A stretch of DNA of 64,000 nucleotides. Source: Minwuia sp. (GTDB taxonomy: Bacteria; Pseudomonadota; Alphaproteobacteria; Minwuiales; Minwuiaceae). A program made the position numbers and the translations under genes. Shown piece by piece: positions 1 through 9,082 of the stretch (the first letter of the stretch is position 1; each line of letters opens with the position of its first letter). The notes below the pieces were generated by a model. The model did no database searches, had not been told where the DNA came from, and saw only the letters and a program-made list of their open reading frames with translations. The stretch is from NCBI GenBank assembly GCA_029213165.1, contig JARGNO010000002.1, forward strand, positions 86,604-150,603, in the 5' to 3' direction.

Positions 1-986
1 CAGCGCGGATGGAGAGATTCACACCCTCGGCCTGCAGCGCCGTGATCAGCTTGTTCTGGTTGCTCAGTTCCGCCAGCGTCTTCACCGCGATACCAACGAT
101 CTCAAGCTGGTGCCGCAGATCATCGATCACCTTCTTCTGCGCTTCGCCCAGTCGGTCAAACACCGAACTGCTGAGGCGCGGCTGGAATCCGGCTTCCGTC
201 ACCACACGCGTCGCCAGAGTATCGGCATCGATTTCATTGGCACGCCACAGGATCGGTTCCAGCCCACCGACCTGCATGGCCTTGATGGCGCTGAAAGAAG
301 CTTCGATCCGACTGTTGACTGCCGCATGACCCCGGATCTGTTCCGGCGTCATCGGTTCGCCCCCCAGCAGACCACTGCGCTTGGCGAAGCTGTAGGTGCT
401 GATCGCGAACTGGACCGTGTCCAGCAGCGTCTCGAGATCAAGGAAGCTCTCATTGTCCTTGAAGTGGTTCAGATGAACATGGGCAATCTCATGGGCCAGC
501 AGGAACGCGAGGCCATCTTCGTTCAGACGTGTGCCGTCCCCTTCGCCCATCGCGTCGACAAACCAGCGGGCGGAGATGAAGATGTCACCGGCCTCATTGG
601 CGAAGGCCTCATAGTCAGCGCCGGAAATGATGAAGACCTCGATCTGTTGCGGGTTGAGCGTCGGGGGGAACTTCTCCAGCAAGCGACCTGTCAGTTCCCG
701 GACATAGGCACGGGTTGCAGGCATGTCGACGACCGTGGCATTGCCGTCCAGGCGCTTGGGCAAGCGGGGATTGATCAGCGGTTCGTCGACGAGTGTAAGG
801 CGGGATCCGCCTTTCAGGTTCTCGAGTTCCTCCTTGAACTCGGCATCGCGCTCCAGTCCCTTGCGCTTGGGGTCACCAAAGATGGCGTGATCGACACTCG
901 TCACGAAGGACTTGTCGCCGTCGTTTCCCTGGCAGCCGCCAAGCAGCAGTGCCGACGCCAGAATCACTGTCGAAAGAGTTCTCATC
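1..986 (-). CDS. M48-family metallopeptidase lipoprotein (partial, C-terminus outside window)
   Basis: The minus-strand frame opens at 986 and runs off the left edge without a stop (about 328 codons visible). The N-terminus (MRTLSTVILASALLLGGC) is a lipoprotein signal with lipobox LGGC, so Cys18 should be lipidated. HEIAH at about residues 165-169 is the zinc-binding HExxH helix of gluzincins, and NEIDAD near residue 245 supplies the expected third ligand Glu, as in M48 peptidases such as LoiP/BepA. It is therefore probably a periplasmic, membrane-anchored protease or chaperone of envelope proteins. It lies 85 bp downstream of a small secreted protein gene and a CHASE2-type gene on the same strand. 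The substrate is unknown, and the missing C-terminus could carry TPR repeats. Confidence 0.85.
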
Positions 987-1071
987 GGTTTCCCCCAATT
1001 CGTGCCCTTGTCCGGAACAGCGCCGAAATCGGCTCCGGACAGCGGCCTACGCCTACGCCTCCGCCTCCGTC

Positions 1072-1470
1072 TCAGTCGCAGATTCTGCCACCACCACCGC
1101 CAGATCCGTATCCGCCGCCCGTCCCGGCACTGCCGGCAAGCGCCGTCGAACGGCCTTTCGGTTCAAACGCGAAAATCTCGGGGTAGAGAAAGAAGGCCAG
1201 ACCGTCCTGGATCTCGTCACCGTCGCCATCGACATTGTAGACGCGGACCAGTCCGTCATCCGTCGGACGGACGCCCTTGCCCGCGACCAGTTCACTGGGC
1301 TTCCCGGATCCCTTCACTTCGTAGTCGTCGCCAAGCTTGTCCGTGACCGCGTCGTCAAGGATGCAGAATTCCTGCTGTGTCGCCGAAACAGCCACACCGG
1401 ACAGGCCCACGCAGCCGGAAATCAGAATTGCCGACAGAAATGCTCTGGAAAACACCAGATTCCCCCTCAC
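1072..1470 (-). CDS. small secreted protein with EF-hand-like acidic loop and Gly-rich tail
   Basis: I chose the GTG at 1470 because it has AGGGG a few bases upstream and begins a good signal sequence; the frame stays open further upstream but that part lacks protein character. The 132-residue product has a hydrophobic N-terminus with ISGC, a possible lipobox at Cys20; cleavage after AVSA by signal peptidase I is the alternative. Mature features are a DxDGDGDxxxD stretch (NVDGDGDEIQDG) resembling a calcium-binding EF-hand or thrombospondin type-3 loop, and a Gly-rich C-terminus. I recognise no family. A short 6-base tandem repeat (variants of CTACGC/CTCCGC) sits just past the stop, around 1047-1071. 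Position between CHASE2 and M48 genes suggests an envelope role. Confidence 0.6.
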   Translation of the reverse strand: MRGNLVFSRAFLSAILISGCVGLSGVAVSATQQEFCILDDAVTDKLGDDYEVKGSGKPSELVAGKGVRPTDDGLVRVYNVDGDGDEIQDGLAFFLYPEIFAFEPKGRSTALAGSAGTGGGYGSGGGGGRICD

Positions 1471-1594
1471 TTTTCCCCTGTTGGGCGAACTTTGGGCGAA
1501 ACGGGTTCGTGTTACAACCCAATTCAATGGAACTTGACCTGCGTTGCTCACGCGCAGGTTTATGCACGCATCATTGCTGTGGCGCCTGCGCGGG

Positions 1595-4540
1595 TCACCT
1601 GAGGTTCGCTTCGCTCCCCTCACCGCTCCCCCTCGGCGCGACATGCCAGAGAACCATGTGGAACCAGCCAATGACCCCCTCCCGGAAGACCACGCCGAGG
1701 ACCAGTATCAGGGCCAGCAGGTCGGCAGAGGGAAAGGGCAGGAATATCATGCCCACGACTGTCGCAACGATCACGGCCGGAATGCAGGCATAGAGCACCC
1801 GCCGATAGCCCAGCCCGTAGTCGCGCATGACACGGATTCCAAAAATTCTTCTTGAAACATCGCGCCCTTCCGCGCGCGCAGACCCGGTTTCCGGCAGGTC
1901 TCCCGGACGGGGGCGGGGATCGGCATCATTTTTCGCCAACATGACCCTGCCCAACAACAGCACGAACATGAGCGTGATCAGTTCCAGCAGGTCCATCACG
2001 TCGAAGTCGAAGAGCAACCGATCCGGACGCCTGGGACAGTCGGAACCATACCAGAGCAGGCATTGCAGCGCCTCGGCATGCAGGAAAGCACCGACCTTGC
2101 TGCCGAACACGGTAGAGGGAACCACATCCCGCGCATTGTCGAAATTGCCGGCGATGATGACGGCAGCCCCCTCAAACGCACTGCTCAGGTAACTGCGCCA
2201 TTGCCTTCTCTGGGTGGCGGACAAGCCGCCGCCATCGGCCTCTCCCTCCGCACCGTCATCGGACTTCTGGCGTACTGACAGCGGCCAGTCGCGGGATGTG
2301 AAGAAAGCCTCGTGCATCGGGATATTGGAGCAGCCTCGGTCGTAGGCGTTCTCTGTCCCGGCGATGTTGCCGAAGATCTCGTTGTCCAACCGGCCGAGCA
2401 TGTATCCGACGTGGTCCAGCAGCTTGGCCGCACTGTCCGTGCGATTGCTGTCCAGGAATGTGAGCTCGGGTCGGCAACCATGGATGTCGGACATGTCCGG
2501 TATCGGCGACCCGTCACCGTCGGTCCGCCGGGGCACATCCGAATCCAGCCACTGATAGAATTCAGGTGACCGGGCGTACGGGCGCGGCGCCAGTCGATGC
2601 TGCTCCACCTCCGACGTGCCATCAATCAGGTTCGCGGCCTGTCGCAATGGATCCACAATGCGGGCTACCAGATCGTCAGCAAGTCGGGTCGGCTTTCCCG
2701 GATCGAGCCGGGGATCGAGCCGCAAGCCCAGGCCCGTCATGACCTCCAGCCACGCGACCGGAAGATCGGCGGAAATGCTGGCCGGATTGTCTGATGCCAG
2801 CGTAGTGAGCGCATTTTCCTGCTCGACCGACAGCCGGACGGCGGCGATGAACTGTTCGACAATCTCGGGTTCCAGCCTCTCCTGGCGCTGTTCCAGCACC
2901 TGCTCGGCAATCTGCACTGCTGCGTTGCTTCGCCTGACTGCGGCTCTGGCATCCTCGACCTGCCAGGCTGAGACGGCGTCAGGCGCGGCGCGCAACCTGT
3001 CGCGTGCAATCCGCAGCGTTCCCTCAGCGACCATCCGGTTCCTCTTTGCGAGGTCGATTGCCGCCTCGGCCTTCCTGACACCGGCAGTCAGCAAGGCAAC
3101 CTTGCGCGCGACCTGTGCCGCGAACTCCGTTGCCCTGATCAAACGGCCCTTCGCCCAGGTCTCCGCAGCAGTTTCGATGCCCAGATAAGCCTCGCGATCA
3201 GGTCCCGAACATTCCCGCCGCAGCCTTTCAACAGCCATCGGTCCCCCGGCCAGCGTCCCGAAATCACCATCGGGACAGCGCGGATTCCAGTTCGGGTTGC
3301 ACTGGGGAAACTCGCTGATGGCCGAATTCGGGTGCGCACACCAGGCCGCAAACATCTCGAGTATGGGCGTCGCCGTTGGCATCAGATCCGGCGCGGATGC
3401 CTCGTTGCCGCCCAGAAGCCAGATCGTGCGGCTCTGATGGTTGGAATCGTGGAAGGGGACGGCCAGCGGATAGTCATCCGAGGACCACCGTGCGGGCACC
3501 ACCCGTGCGACATCGTGAAGACATCGCAGGCGTTGTGGCAGCCAGACAGGCTCCTCCGCCATTGTGGCCAACGTCCCGATCAGTTTCTCCATCCGCGCCC
3601 GGGTTGCCCGCCTGGCGGAAGGGTCCGTCGCGGTCAGATAGGTCCAGGCCTCGTCGCGGATCGCGTCCTCGGTTTCGGCAATCCGGGCCTTCTTGCTGCG
3701 CAGGACATGGTCCGTGGGCAGGCCCGCAACGAACAGGAACGGTTTCTCCTCAGCCCGGTTGCGCAACTGAAGGTCAAGATCTCCTTCCGTGTCTATCGGT
3801 GCATCGGCCTCACCACGGCGGAGCGGGCGTCTGACTGATCTCTTCCATTCCGCAGTTGCCTTGCCGTCCGCGTCACAGAAATCGCCATCCCTGCTGGTGT
3901 CCGTCAGCAGGCGGATGTCCAGAAAGATGACAGAAACCTTCAGTCGGCCCAGCAGATAGAACAGCCCCTTCATCCGATCGAGCGGCAGATGGTGCCGCGC
4001 GAAGGGTTTCAGGCGTCTCGGATCATCGCCATGGATCCTGGACATGACGACATCATCAAAACGCAGAACATGGATCGGAGCCCATGGCCGGGCCTCCAGA
4101 GGCCGTGTCTTGCGCAGGCTGCGCTGCTGCGCCAGGAGCCGCTGTTCTTCGGGAAGCTCCTGATTGCCGCCCACCGCTTCAGGTGCGGAATCCGCAGCAC
4201 CGGTCTCTCCCCGACCGTCGGACCGTTCGGTCCTGCGCAAGGTGCGTTTCAGGAAAGTGCCGGCTGCAGCCTCGAAATGATCACGATGGCTCAGCGGCCC
4301 GGAGGTACGAATGCGCTCATAGGCTTCCTCGGGCGTCGTGATGGCAGCAGGGGGCAGGATTGCGGCGAAGACCGATTCGAAGAAATCCTGCGTGGCACTC
4401 TCGCTGTTCTGCTTGACGCCCAGTGGGTTCCAGGCGGAGATGAACAGGAAAATCGCCAGCGCGACCGCAATCTGCATCCAGGTCAGTTTCGGCGATTGAC
4501 CGGACGACGCTACGCGGTCCCCGCCCCTCTCTTCGGTCAT
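1595..4540 (-). CDS. large CHASE2-like membrane protein with long central insert
   Basis: Start set at the ATG at 4540 (MTEERGGD), which has GAGGGG upstream; the frame itself opens eight codons earlier. The 981-residue product has one N-terminal membrane segment (about residues 23-38), then an extracytoplasmic region whose start (HVLRFDDVVMSRI, then LKVSVIFLDIRLL) and end (AAVIIAGNFDNARDVV, then FLHAEALQCL) look like the two halves of a CHASE2 sensor. Between them lie several hundred residues absent from normal CHASE2 domains, including an Ala/Arg/Glu-rich probable coiled coil at about 470-580. The C-terminus has three or so membrane segments but no kinase, cyclase or other cytoplasmic output domain that I recognise. 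CHASE2 membership is inference from motif resemblance; the function is unknown. Confidence 0.65.
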   Translation of the reverse strand: MTEERGGDRVASSGQSPKLTWMQIAVALAIFLFISAWNPLGVKQNSESATQDFFESVFAAILPPAAITTPEEAYERIRTSGPLSHRDHFEAAAGTFLKRTLRRTERSDGRGETGAADSAPEAVGGNQELPEEQRLLAQQRSLRKTRPLEARPWAPIHVLRFDDVVMSRIHGDDPRRLKPFARHHLPLDRMKGLFYLLGRLKVSVIFLDIRLLTDTSRDGDFCDADGKATAEWKRSVRRPLRRGEADAPIDTEGDLDLQLRNRAEEKPFLFVAGLPTDHVLRSKKARIAETEDAIRDEAWTYLTATDPSARRATRARMEKLIGTLATMAEEPVWLPQRLRCLHDVARVVPARWSSDDYPLAVPFHDSNHQSRTIWLLGGNEASAPDLMPTATPILEMFAAWCAHPNSAISEFPQCNPNWNPRCPDGDFGTLAGGPMAVERLRRECSGPDREAYLGIETAAETWAKGRLIRATEFAAQVARKVALLTAGVRKAEAAIDLAKRNRMVAEGTLRIARDRLRAAPDAVSAWQVEDARAAVRRSNAAVQIAEQVLEQRQERLEPEIVEQFIAAVRLSVEQENALTTLASDNPASISADLPVAWLEVMTGLGLRLDPRLDPGKPTRLADDLVARIVDPLRQAANLIDGTSEVEQHRLAPRPYARSPEFYQWLDSDVPRRTDGDGSPIPDMSDIHGCRPELTFLDSNRTDSAAKLLDHVGYMLGRLDNEIFGNIAGTENAYDRGCSNIPMHEAFFTSRDWPLSVRQKSDDGAEGEADGGGLSATQRRQWRSYLSSAFEGAAVIIAGNFDNARDVVPSTVFGSKVGAFLHAEALQCLLWYGSDCPRRPDRLLFDFDVMDLLELITLMFVLLLGRVMLAKNDADPRPRPGDLPETGSARAEGRDVSRRIFGIRVMRDYGLGYRRVLYACIPAVIVATVVGMIFLPFPSADLLALILVLGVVFREGVIGWFHMVLWHVAPRGSGEGSEANLR

Positions 4541-4564
4541 CGAAGTCCCCTCAGGCCTCATCAA

Positions 4565-4576
4565 CCAACCGGTTGG
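4565..4576. promoter_or_regulatory. perfect 12-bp palindrome, possible operator
   Basis: CCAACCGGTTGG is a perfect palindrome 25 bp upstream of the CHASE2-like start, in the 169-bp divergent region shared with dsbB. Its position suits a repressor or activator site for the minus-strand gene. No regulator gene is adjacent, so the operator role is a guess. Confidence 0.3.
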
Positions 4577-4709
4577 AGACTATGCAAAAGGGATTGCAAC
4601 CGAAAGGGCAGTCTTCCGTGAAATTCCAACCACAGGCATCTGGGCCGTGTCGGCACACCGCGACGTTTGCGCGGTTGCCCGGATCGGGGCCAGCCGCCAT
4701 GTTTCGCCA

Positions 4710-5201
4710 ATGAGCAGTCGCCTTTCATATCTCGCCCGGCGTCCGGCGCTGGCCATCATCGCGCCGCCGACCATCGCGCTTGGAACGGCGATGCTGGCGC
4801 AGCACGGGTTCGGGCTGGCGCCCTGCGAGCTTTGTGTCTGGCAACGCTGGCCCTATGTCGCCGCCGCGGCGCTGGCCGTTCCCGCCCTTCTGCTGCCCCG
4901 CGCTGCCGTGTTCTGGCTGCTGCTCGCGGCTGTTGCCCTTGCCGTGTCCGCCGGGTTCGGCGTGTTTCATGCCGGTGTCGAACAGGGGTTCTGGAAGGGG
5001 CTGGAGTCCTGCAGCGCCATCTCGACACCGGACTCGCTGGATGCGTTGAAGGCTCAGGTCCTGGGCGCGCAACCCGCGCGATGTGACCAGATCCCCTTCG
5101 CCTTCCTCGGCCTCTCCATCGCGGGCTGGAACGCCGTCTTCGGGACACTGTCGTCGTTGCTCATGCTGGCGCTCGCTGCCAACCGGATCAGGAGCCGCTG
5201 A
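4710..5201 (+). CDS. dsbB: disulfide bond formation protein B
   Basis: DsbB-family inner-membrane protein that passes electrons from periplasmic disulfide catalysts to quinone. With the ATG at 4710 it is 163 residues, the usual family size; the frame opens further upstream but that extension is not hydrophobic. Visible are the CELC redox pair (Cys39 and Cys42) followed by WQRW, the second periplasmic cysteine pair at about Cys101 and Cys125, and four hydrophobic helices. Its stop shares one base with the start of coq7, so the two are translationally coupled, a sensible pairing of a quinone-using and a quinone-making enzyme. No dsbA is visible here. Confidence 0.9.
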   Translation: MSSRLSYLARRPALAIIAPPTIALGTAMLAQHGFGLAPCELCVWQRWPYVAAAALAVPALLLPRAAVFWLLLAAVALAVSAGFGVFHAGVEQGFWKGLESCSAISTPDSLDALKAQVLGAQPARCDQIPFAFLGLSIAGWNAVFGTLSSLLMLALAANRIRSR

Positions 5202-5758
5202 TGGAACGCAGGACCGGACCGGCATTGCCCGGAGACATGGACCAGCGCACGAAGCTGGAGCGCATCCTGCGGGTCGATCAGGCAGGCGAATATGGCGCCA
5301 GGCGCATCTATCAGGGCCAGTTGGCCGTGCTGGGCAATGGTCCCTCCGGCGAAACCATCCGGCACATGGCAGAGCAGGAAGAGAAGCATCTGAAGACCTT
5401 TGACGACCTGCTGAACGAGCGCCACGTCCGCCCCACCCTGCTCTCCCCGATCTGGCATGTGGCCGGGTTCGCGCTGGGTGCCGGAACGGCGCTGTTGGGC
5501 GAAAAGGCCGCAATGGCCTGCACCGAGGCGGTCGAGGAAGTGATCGACGCGCATTACGCGCAGCAGACGCAGGCACTCGCCGACCAGGGCGTGGAGCCCG
5601 AGTTGCAGGAGACCATCGAGACCTTCCGGGCAGAAGAGATCGAACATCGCGACATCGCGCGGGAGAACCATGCTGCGGATGCGCCGGGGTACGAACTGCT
5701 GACAACGGGCGTGAAAGCCGGATCGCGCCTCGCCATCTGGCTCTCGACCCGGCTCTGA
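5201..5758 (+). CDS. coq7: demethoxyubiquinone hydroxylase, COQ7 family
   Basis: Di-iron hydroxylase of ubiquinone synthesis that adds the last ring hydroxyl (demethoxyubiquinone to demethylubiquinone), acting at the membrane. The 185-residue length is normal. The carboxylate-bridged iron ligands are visible in order: Glu30 (in DQAGEYGA), Glu60 with His63 (EQEEKHLKTF), a Glu in TEAVEEV near 109-112, and Glu146 with His149 (EEIEHRD). The ATG overlaps the dsbB stop by one base. The following glycosyltransferase begins 12 bp downstream. The alternative enzyme for this step is flavin-dependent UbiF; this is clearly the di-iron type. Confidence 0.93.
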   Translation: MERRTGPALPGDMDQRTKLERILRVDQAGEYGARRIYQGQLAVLGNGPSGETIRHMAEQEEKHLKTFDDLLNERHVRPTLLSPIWHVAGFALGAGTALLGEKAAMACTEAVEEVIDAHYAQQTQALADQGVEPELQETIETFRAEEIEHRDIARENHAADAPGYELLTTGVKAGSRLAIWLSTRL

Positions 5759-5770
5759 GACCGGACCCGC

Positions 5771-6850
5771 GTGCGTATCGCCTTCCACGCGCCACTGAAG
5801 CCGCCGGACCATCCGGTTCCGTCAGGCGACAGACAGATCGCACGGCTGCTGATGGCCGCCCTGCGCCAGTCAGGACATGACGTCATGGTGGCGTCCCGGC
5901 TGCGAACCCGGGAGCAGGAGGGCAACCCGGATCGGCAACGGAAGCTGCTGGCCGAAGCCGACGCCGAAATCGCGCGGCTGGTACGGGAACTCGGTCCCAA
6001 ACCGCCGGATCTCTGGTTCACCTATCACGTCTACTACAAGGCACCAGATCTGATCGGGCCGGAGATCAGCCGACGGCTGGGCATCCCCTATGTGGTTGCG
6101 GAGGCGAGCCATGCGCCACGGCGGCTGGAGGGGCCATGGTCGGACTTCGCCCGCCGGGCGCGCCAGGCCATAGCCGACGCAGACGCCGTCCTGTCTCTGA
6201 ACCCGGCGGATACGGGCGGCCTCATGGACCTCGCCCACGGACGCCTCCACGACATCAGACCCTTCATCCGGACCCGGCCACGCCCGGCTCGCCGGTCTCA
6301 GCACCGCCGGACCGTGCGGCTGCTTGCTGTCGGCATGATGCGACCCGGCGACAAGCTTGCCTCCTACCGTGAACTGGCCGCCGCGTTGCGCGGTCTCGGG
6401 TCGGAGGACTGGCGGCTCACCATCGTTGGTGACGGGTCTGCCGCGCAGCAGGTGCGCAGCGCCTTCGCGCCTTTGCGCGACCGGGTTGACTGGCGTGGCA
6501 GGGCATCCCCTGCCCATCTGGCGGGGATCATGCGCGACCACGACATGATGGTCTGGCCAGCGGTGAACGAGGCATTCGGCATGGCGCTTGTGGAGGCTGC
6601 CTGCACGGGCCTGCCCATCGTCGCAGGCCGGACGGGAGGCGTGCCGGATATCGTCGCGCACGGGCGGACAGGGGTGCTGGTCGAACCACATGACCGCCAT
6701 GCCCTGACGCAGGCCATTCGCGCCCTGCTGCGCAGGCCAGCGGCTCGAAAGCGCCTCGGCAGCCTGGCCTGGCGGCGGGCAACGGCCAGGCACGGTTTCG
6801 CGGCAGCGGCACGAAAACTGGATATGATCCTCAACGACCTGGTCAGATGA
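5771..6850 (+). CDS. glycosyltransferase family 4 (GT-B fold)
   Basis: A GTG at 5771, 12 bp after coq7, starts a 359-residue protein beginning MRIAFHAPLKPPDHPVPSGD. The C-terminal half has the GT4 nucleotide-sugar site: NEAFGMALVEAACTGLP with the paired glutamates, then GRTGGVPDIVAHGRTG. The N-terminal domain is shorter and less conserved, as usual for acceptor-side domains. It probably transfers a sugar from a nucleotide-sugar donor to a cell-surface lipid or polysaccharide; donor and acceptor cannot be told. Its stop overlaps an in-frame ATG of the next gene (ATGA), and a second glycosyltransferase follows the phosphatase, so the three look like one pathway. Confidence 0.85.
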   Translation: MRIAFHAPLKPPDHPVPSGDRQIARLLMAALRQSGHDVMVASRLRTREQEGNPDRQRKLLAEADAEIARLVRELGPKPPDLWFTYHVYYKAPDLIGPEISRRLGIPYVVAEASHAPRRLEGPWSDFARRARQAIADADAVLSLNPADTGGLMDLAHGRLHDIRPFIRTRPRPARRSQHRRTVRLLAVGMMRPGDKLASYRELAAALRGLGSEDWRLTIVGDGSAAQQVRSAFAPLRDRVDWRGRASPAHLAGIMRDHDMMVWPAVNEAFGMALVEAACTGLPIVAGRTGGVPDIVAHGRTGVLVEPHDRHALTQAIRALLRRPAARKRLGSLAWRRATARHGFAAAARKLDMILNDLVR

Positions 6851-6864
6851 GGAAACAGGAACCG

Positions 6865-7446
6865 ATGCGCATCACCATGCTCCGCCATGGCCGGACGGAA
6901 TGGAATGCCGAAAGGCGCATACAGGGCCGCACCGACACCTGCCTGTCGGATGAAGGGCGCAGCGCGCTGGCCGGGTTGCGGCTGCCACCGGAACTGGACG
7001 CGGAGGTCTGGATCAGCAGCCCGCTGCGCCGGGCGACGCAGACGGCACGGATACTGTCGGGCGACCGGGCACCTGCAACGGACCCCCGCTTGATGGAAAT
7101 GAACTTCGGTGACTGGGAGGGCCAGACCCACGCTGATCTGGTTGCTGCTGATCCGGCGGGCATGCGAGAGATGGAAGGGCGCGGCCTGCACATGCGCCCG
7201 CCAGGCGGTGAAACACCAGCGGAAGTCGCCGCCCGACTGTTCGATTTCATGGCCAGCCGCAGCGAGAATGCGGTGGTTCTCGTCAGCCACAAGGGCGTCA
7301 TCCGTGCCGCCCTGGCCCAGGCGAGCGGTTGGGACATGACCGCTGATCCGCCGTTCGCTATCAGGTGGCACATGGCGCAGACATTCACATTCGATGAAGG
7401 CGGGCTGCACATGGACCGCCTGAACGTCCCCCTGGTCCGTGCATGA
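6865..7446 (+). CDS. histidine phosphatase family protein (phosphoglycerate-mutase-like)
   Basis: Branch-1 histidine phosphatase: RHGRTEWN close to the N-terminus holds the phospho-accepting His, ERRIQGRTD matches the conserved Arg region, and VSHKGVIRAAL carries the second catalytic His. The start is uncertain: an ATG at 6847 overlaps the previous stop (ATGA), while the ATG at 6865 has AGGAA/CAGGAA upstream and gives the standard MRITMLRHG beginning, so I chose the latter (193 residues). Members dephosphorylate many small phosphates; specificity is not readable. Sandwiched between glycosyltransferases with overlapping ends, it probably acts on a phosphosugar or lipid-phosphate intermediate rather than in glycolysis. 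Confidence 0.85.
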   Translation: MRITMLRHGRTEWNAERRIQGRTDTCLSDEGRSALAGLRLPPELDAEVWISSPLRRATQTARILSGDRAPATDPRLMEMNFGDWEGQTHADLVAADPAGMREMEGRGLHMRPPGGETPAEVAARLFDFMASRSENAVVLVSHKGVIRAALAQASGWDMTADPPFAIRWHMAQTFTFDEGGLHMDRLNVPLVRA

Positions 7447-8576
7447 CCGGTCGCGCGATGATCCATGTCCAGCACCTGCTGGGTGTCGGGCACCTCAGCC
7501 GGGCGGCACGCCTCGCCAATGCCCTCGACCTCGCCGGCATGGATGTGGCTCTGGTTTCCGGCGGGCGGGAGGCACCGCAGATCGTGACCAGGCCCCGCGT
7601 CCGGCGCGTGCAGCTGCCGTCAGTGCGCGCTGCAGACGCCAGCTTCTCGACCCTGGTCGACGAGAATGACCGGCCAATCGATGACCGATTTCGGCGCAAC
7701 CGATGCAATCGCCTGCTGAACCAGTATGAAGACTTTCGCCCGGAACTTCTTGTAACCGAACTGTTTCCCCTGGGTCGCCGTCAGCTCCGGTTCGAAATGC
7801 TGCCCTTGCTGGAAATGGCCCATCTTGATCGCCATTGCCAGACGATCGCCTGCTCCGTGCGGGACATCGTGAACCGCCGCCCGCAGCGACAGGGCGAAAT
7901 GCTGGAATGGCTGAACCGCTACTACAGGGTGGTTGTCGCACATGGCGACCAGGACTTCCTGTCACTGCAGGACAGTGCGCCCTTTCTGGACCAGTACCGG
8001 GGCAATGTCCTGCACACAGGCTACCTCACCGATGCACAGCCTCTCGGCACCCGCCCCGAAACCGGTGAAGTTCTGGTAAGTGCCGGGGGTGGTGCGGTCG
8101 GGGACAGCCTGTTTGCCGCCGCTGCGGCCGCACGCGGTTCATCCAGCCTGGCGCATCTTGTCTGGCGTTTCCGACACGGGCGGGACGCACCCGTGGACAG
8201 GATCGCGCACTGGCGCGCACTGGCCGGTCCCGGCGCGATCTTCGAACCTGTCGCCCCTGATTTCACGGATCGCCTGGCTGCGGCCAGACTGGCCATCGGT
8301 CAGATCGGCTACAACACAGCGGCGGAGCTGCTGGCAACCGGGACACCAGCGGTCATCGTCCCCTTCGCGGGCGGGGCTGAGACCGAGCAGACCCGCCGCG
8401 CCGAGCGATTTGCCGCCATGGGCTATCCCGTCCTGCCTGAATCGCGGCTGACACCCGGCAATCTGGTCGCCGCGATCGACGTGGCAGCAAGGCAACCGCG
8501 AATGACGGCAAACCAAATTCAACTGGACGTGGGTGACAAGGCTGCGGCGGCCCTGATGCACGGGGTAGCACCATGA
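7443..8576 (+). CDS. glycosyltransferase, GT28/MurG-like
   Basis: The 377-residue GT-B protein starts within the ATGA overlap at 7443. Its N-terminus (HVQHLLGVGHLSRAARLANAL) has the glycine/His loop typical of MurG-like and UDP-glycosyltransferase folds. The C-terminal domain has VSAGGGAVGDSL and IGQIGYNTAAELLATGTPAV followed by VPFAGGAETEQTRRAE, matching the donor-binding region of the GT28 C-terminal family. It is not MurG itself, since the surroundings are not cell-division genes. It is coupled on both sides to neighbours and probably acts with the GT4 enzyme upstream. Confidence 0.82.
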   Translation: MTGRAMIHVQHLLGVGHLSRAARLANALDLAGMDVALVSGGREAPQIVTRPRVRRVQLPSVRAADASFSTLVDENDRPIDDRFRRNRCNRLLNQYEDFRPELLVTELFPLGRRQLRFEMLPLLEMAHLDRHCQTIACSVRDIVNRRPQRQGEMLEWLNRYYRVVVAHGDQDFLSLQDSAPFLDQYRGNVLHTGYLTDAQPLGTRPETGEVLVSAGGGAVGDSLFAAAAAARGSSSLAHLVWRFRHGRDAPVDRIAHWRALAGPGAIFEPVAPDFTDRLAAARLAIGQIGYNTAAELLATGTPAVIVPFAGGAETEQTRRAERFAAMGYPVLPESRLTPGNLVAAIDVAARQPRMTANQIQLDVGDKAAAALMHGVAP

Positions 8577-9082
8577 CACCGCTGTCCTGCCGGTACCCCC
8601 TGCGCGCGGTTTGGAGGGACTACCTGAGGGCCGTGATCGGCCTCACAACATTCGGCGCACCGGCATTGTTTGTCGAAGTTTCTTCTGTCATGTTCTGGCT
8701 GCTCGGGGGGCTCGCACTGCTTTTTGCGGCTTTCGGGATCAGGACGGCGATACGGCATTCCAGCCGTATCGTGGTGGACGGGGTGGGCATAAGATTCACC
8801 GGTCCTCTTCATCGTTCTGTTACCTGGAGTGGGTTAGGGGAAGTGCGGATAAGATATTATTCGACCTGGCGGGACCGCTCGGCAGGTTGGATGCAACTGG
8901 TCATCAAGGGGGGCGGCACGACAATCCGCGTTGACCAGACGCTGGACGGTTTCAAGGCACTTGCCGATACCGTCTGCCACGGGGCCTTGGCCAACGGGGC
9001 GCGTCTGGATGGCGTTACACGGCACAATGCCGGGGCAATCGGGCTGGACCTTCCGACCGAATCGGGAGACGAACAAGCATGA
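8573..9082 (+). CDS. hypothetical membrane protein with PH-like C-terminal domain
   Basis: The 169-residue protein starts in an ATGA overlap with the preceding glycosyltransferase and ends in an ATGA overlap with the ABC ATPase. It has two adjacent hydrophobic segments (about residues 20-60), then a beta-rich stretch (RIVVDGVGIRFTGPL, then WMQLVIKGGGTTIRV) resembling bacterial PH domains of small membrane proteins. I do not recognise a named family. The coupling on both sides means it is expressed with the glycosyltransferase and transporter genes, but a function is not evident. Confidence 0.6.
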   Translation: MTPLSCRYPLRAVWRDYLRAVIGLTTFGAPALFVEVSSVMFWLLGGLALLFAAFGIRTAIRHSSRIVVDGVGIRFTGPLHRSVTWSGLGEVRIRYYSTWRDRSAGWMQLVIKGGGTTIRVDQTLDGFKALADTVCHGALANGARLDGVTRHNAGAIGLDLPTESGDEQA

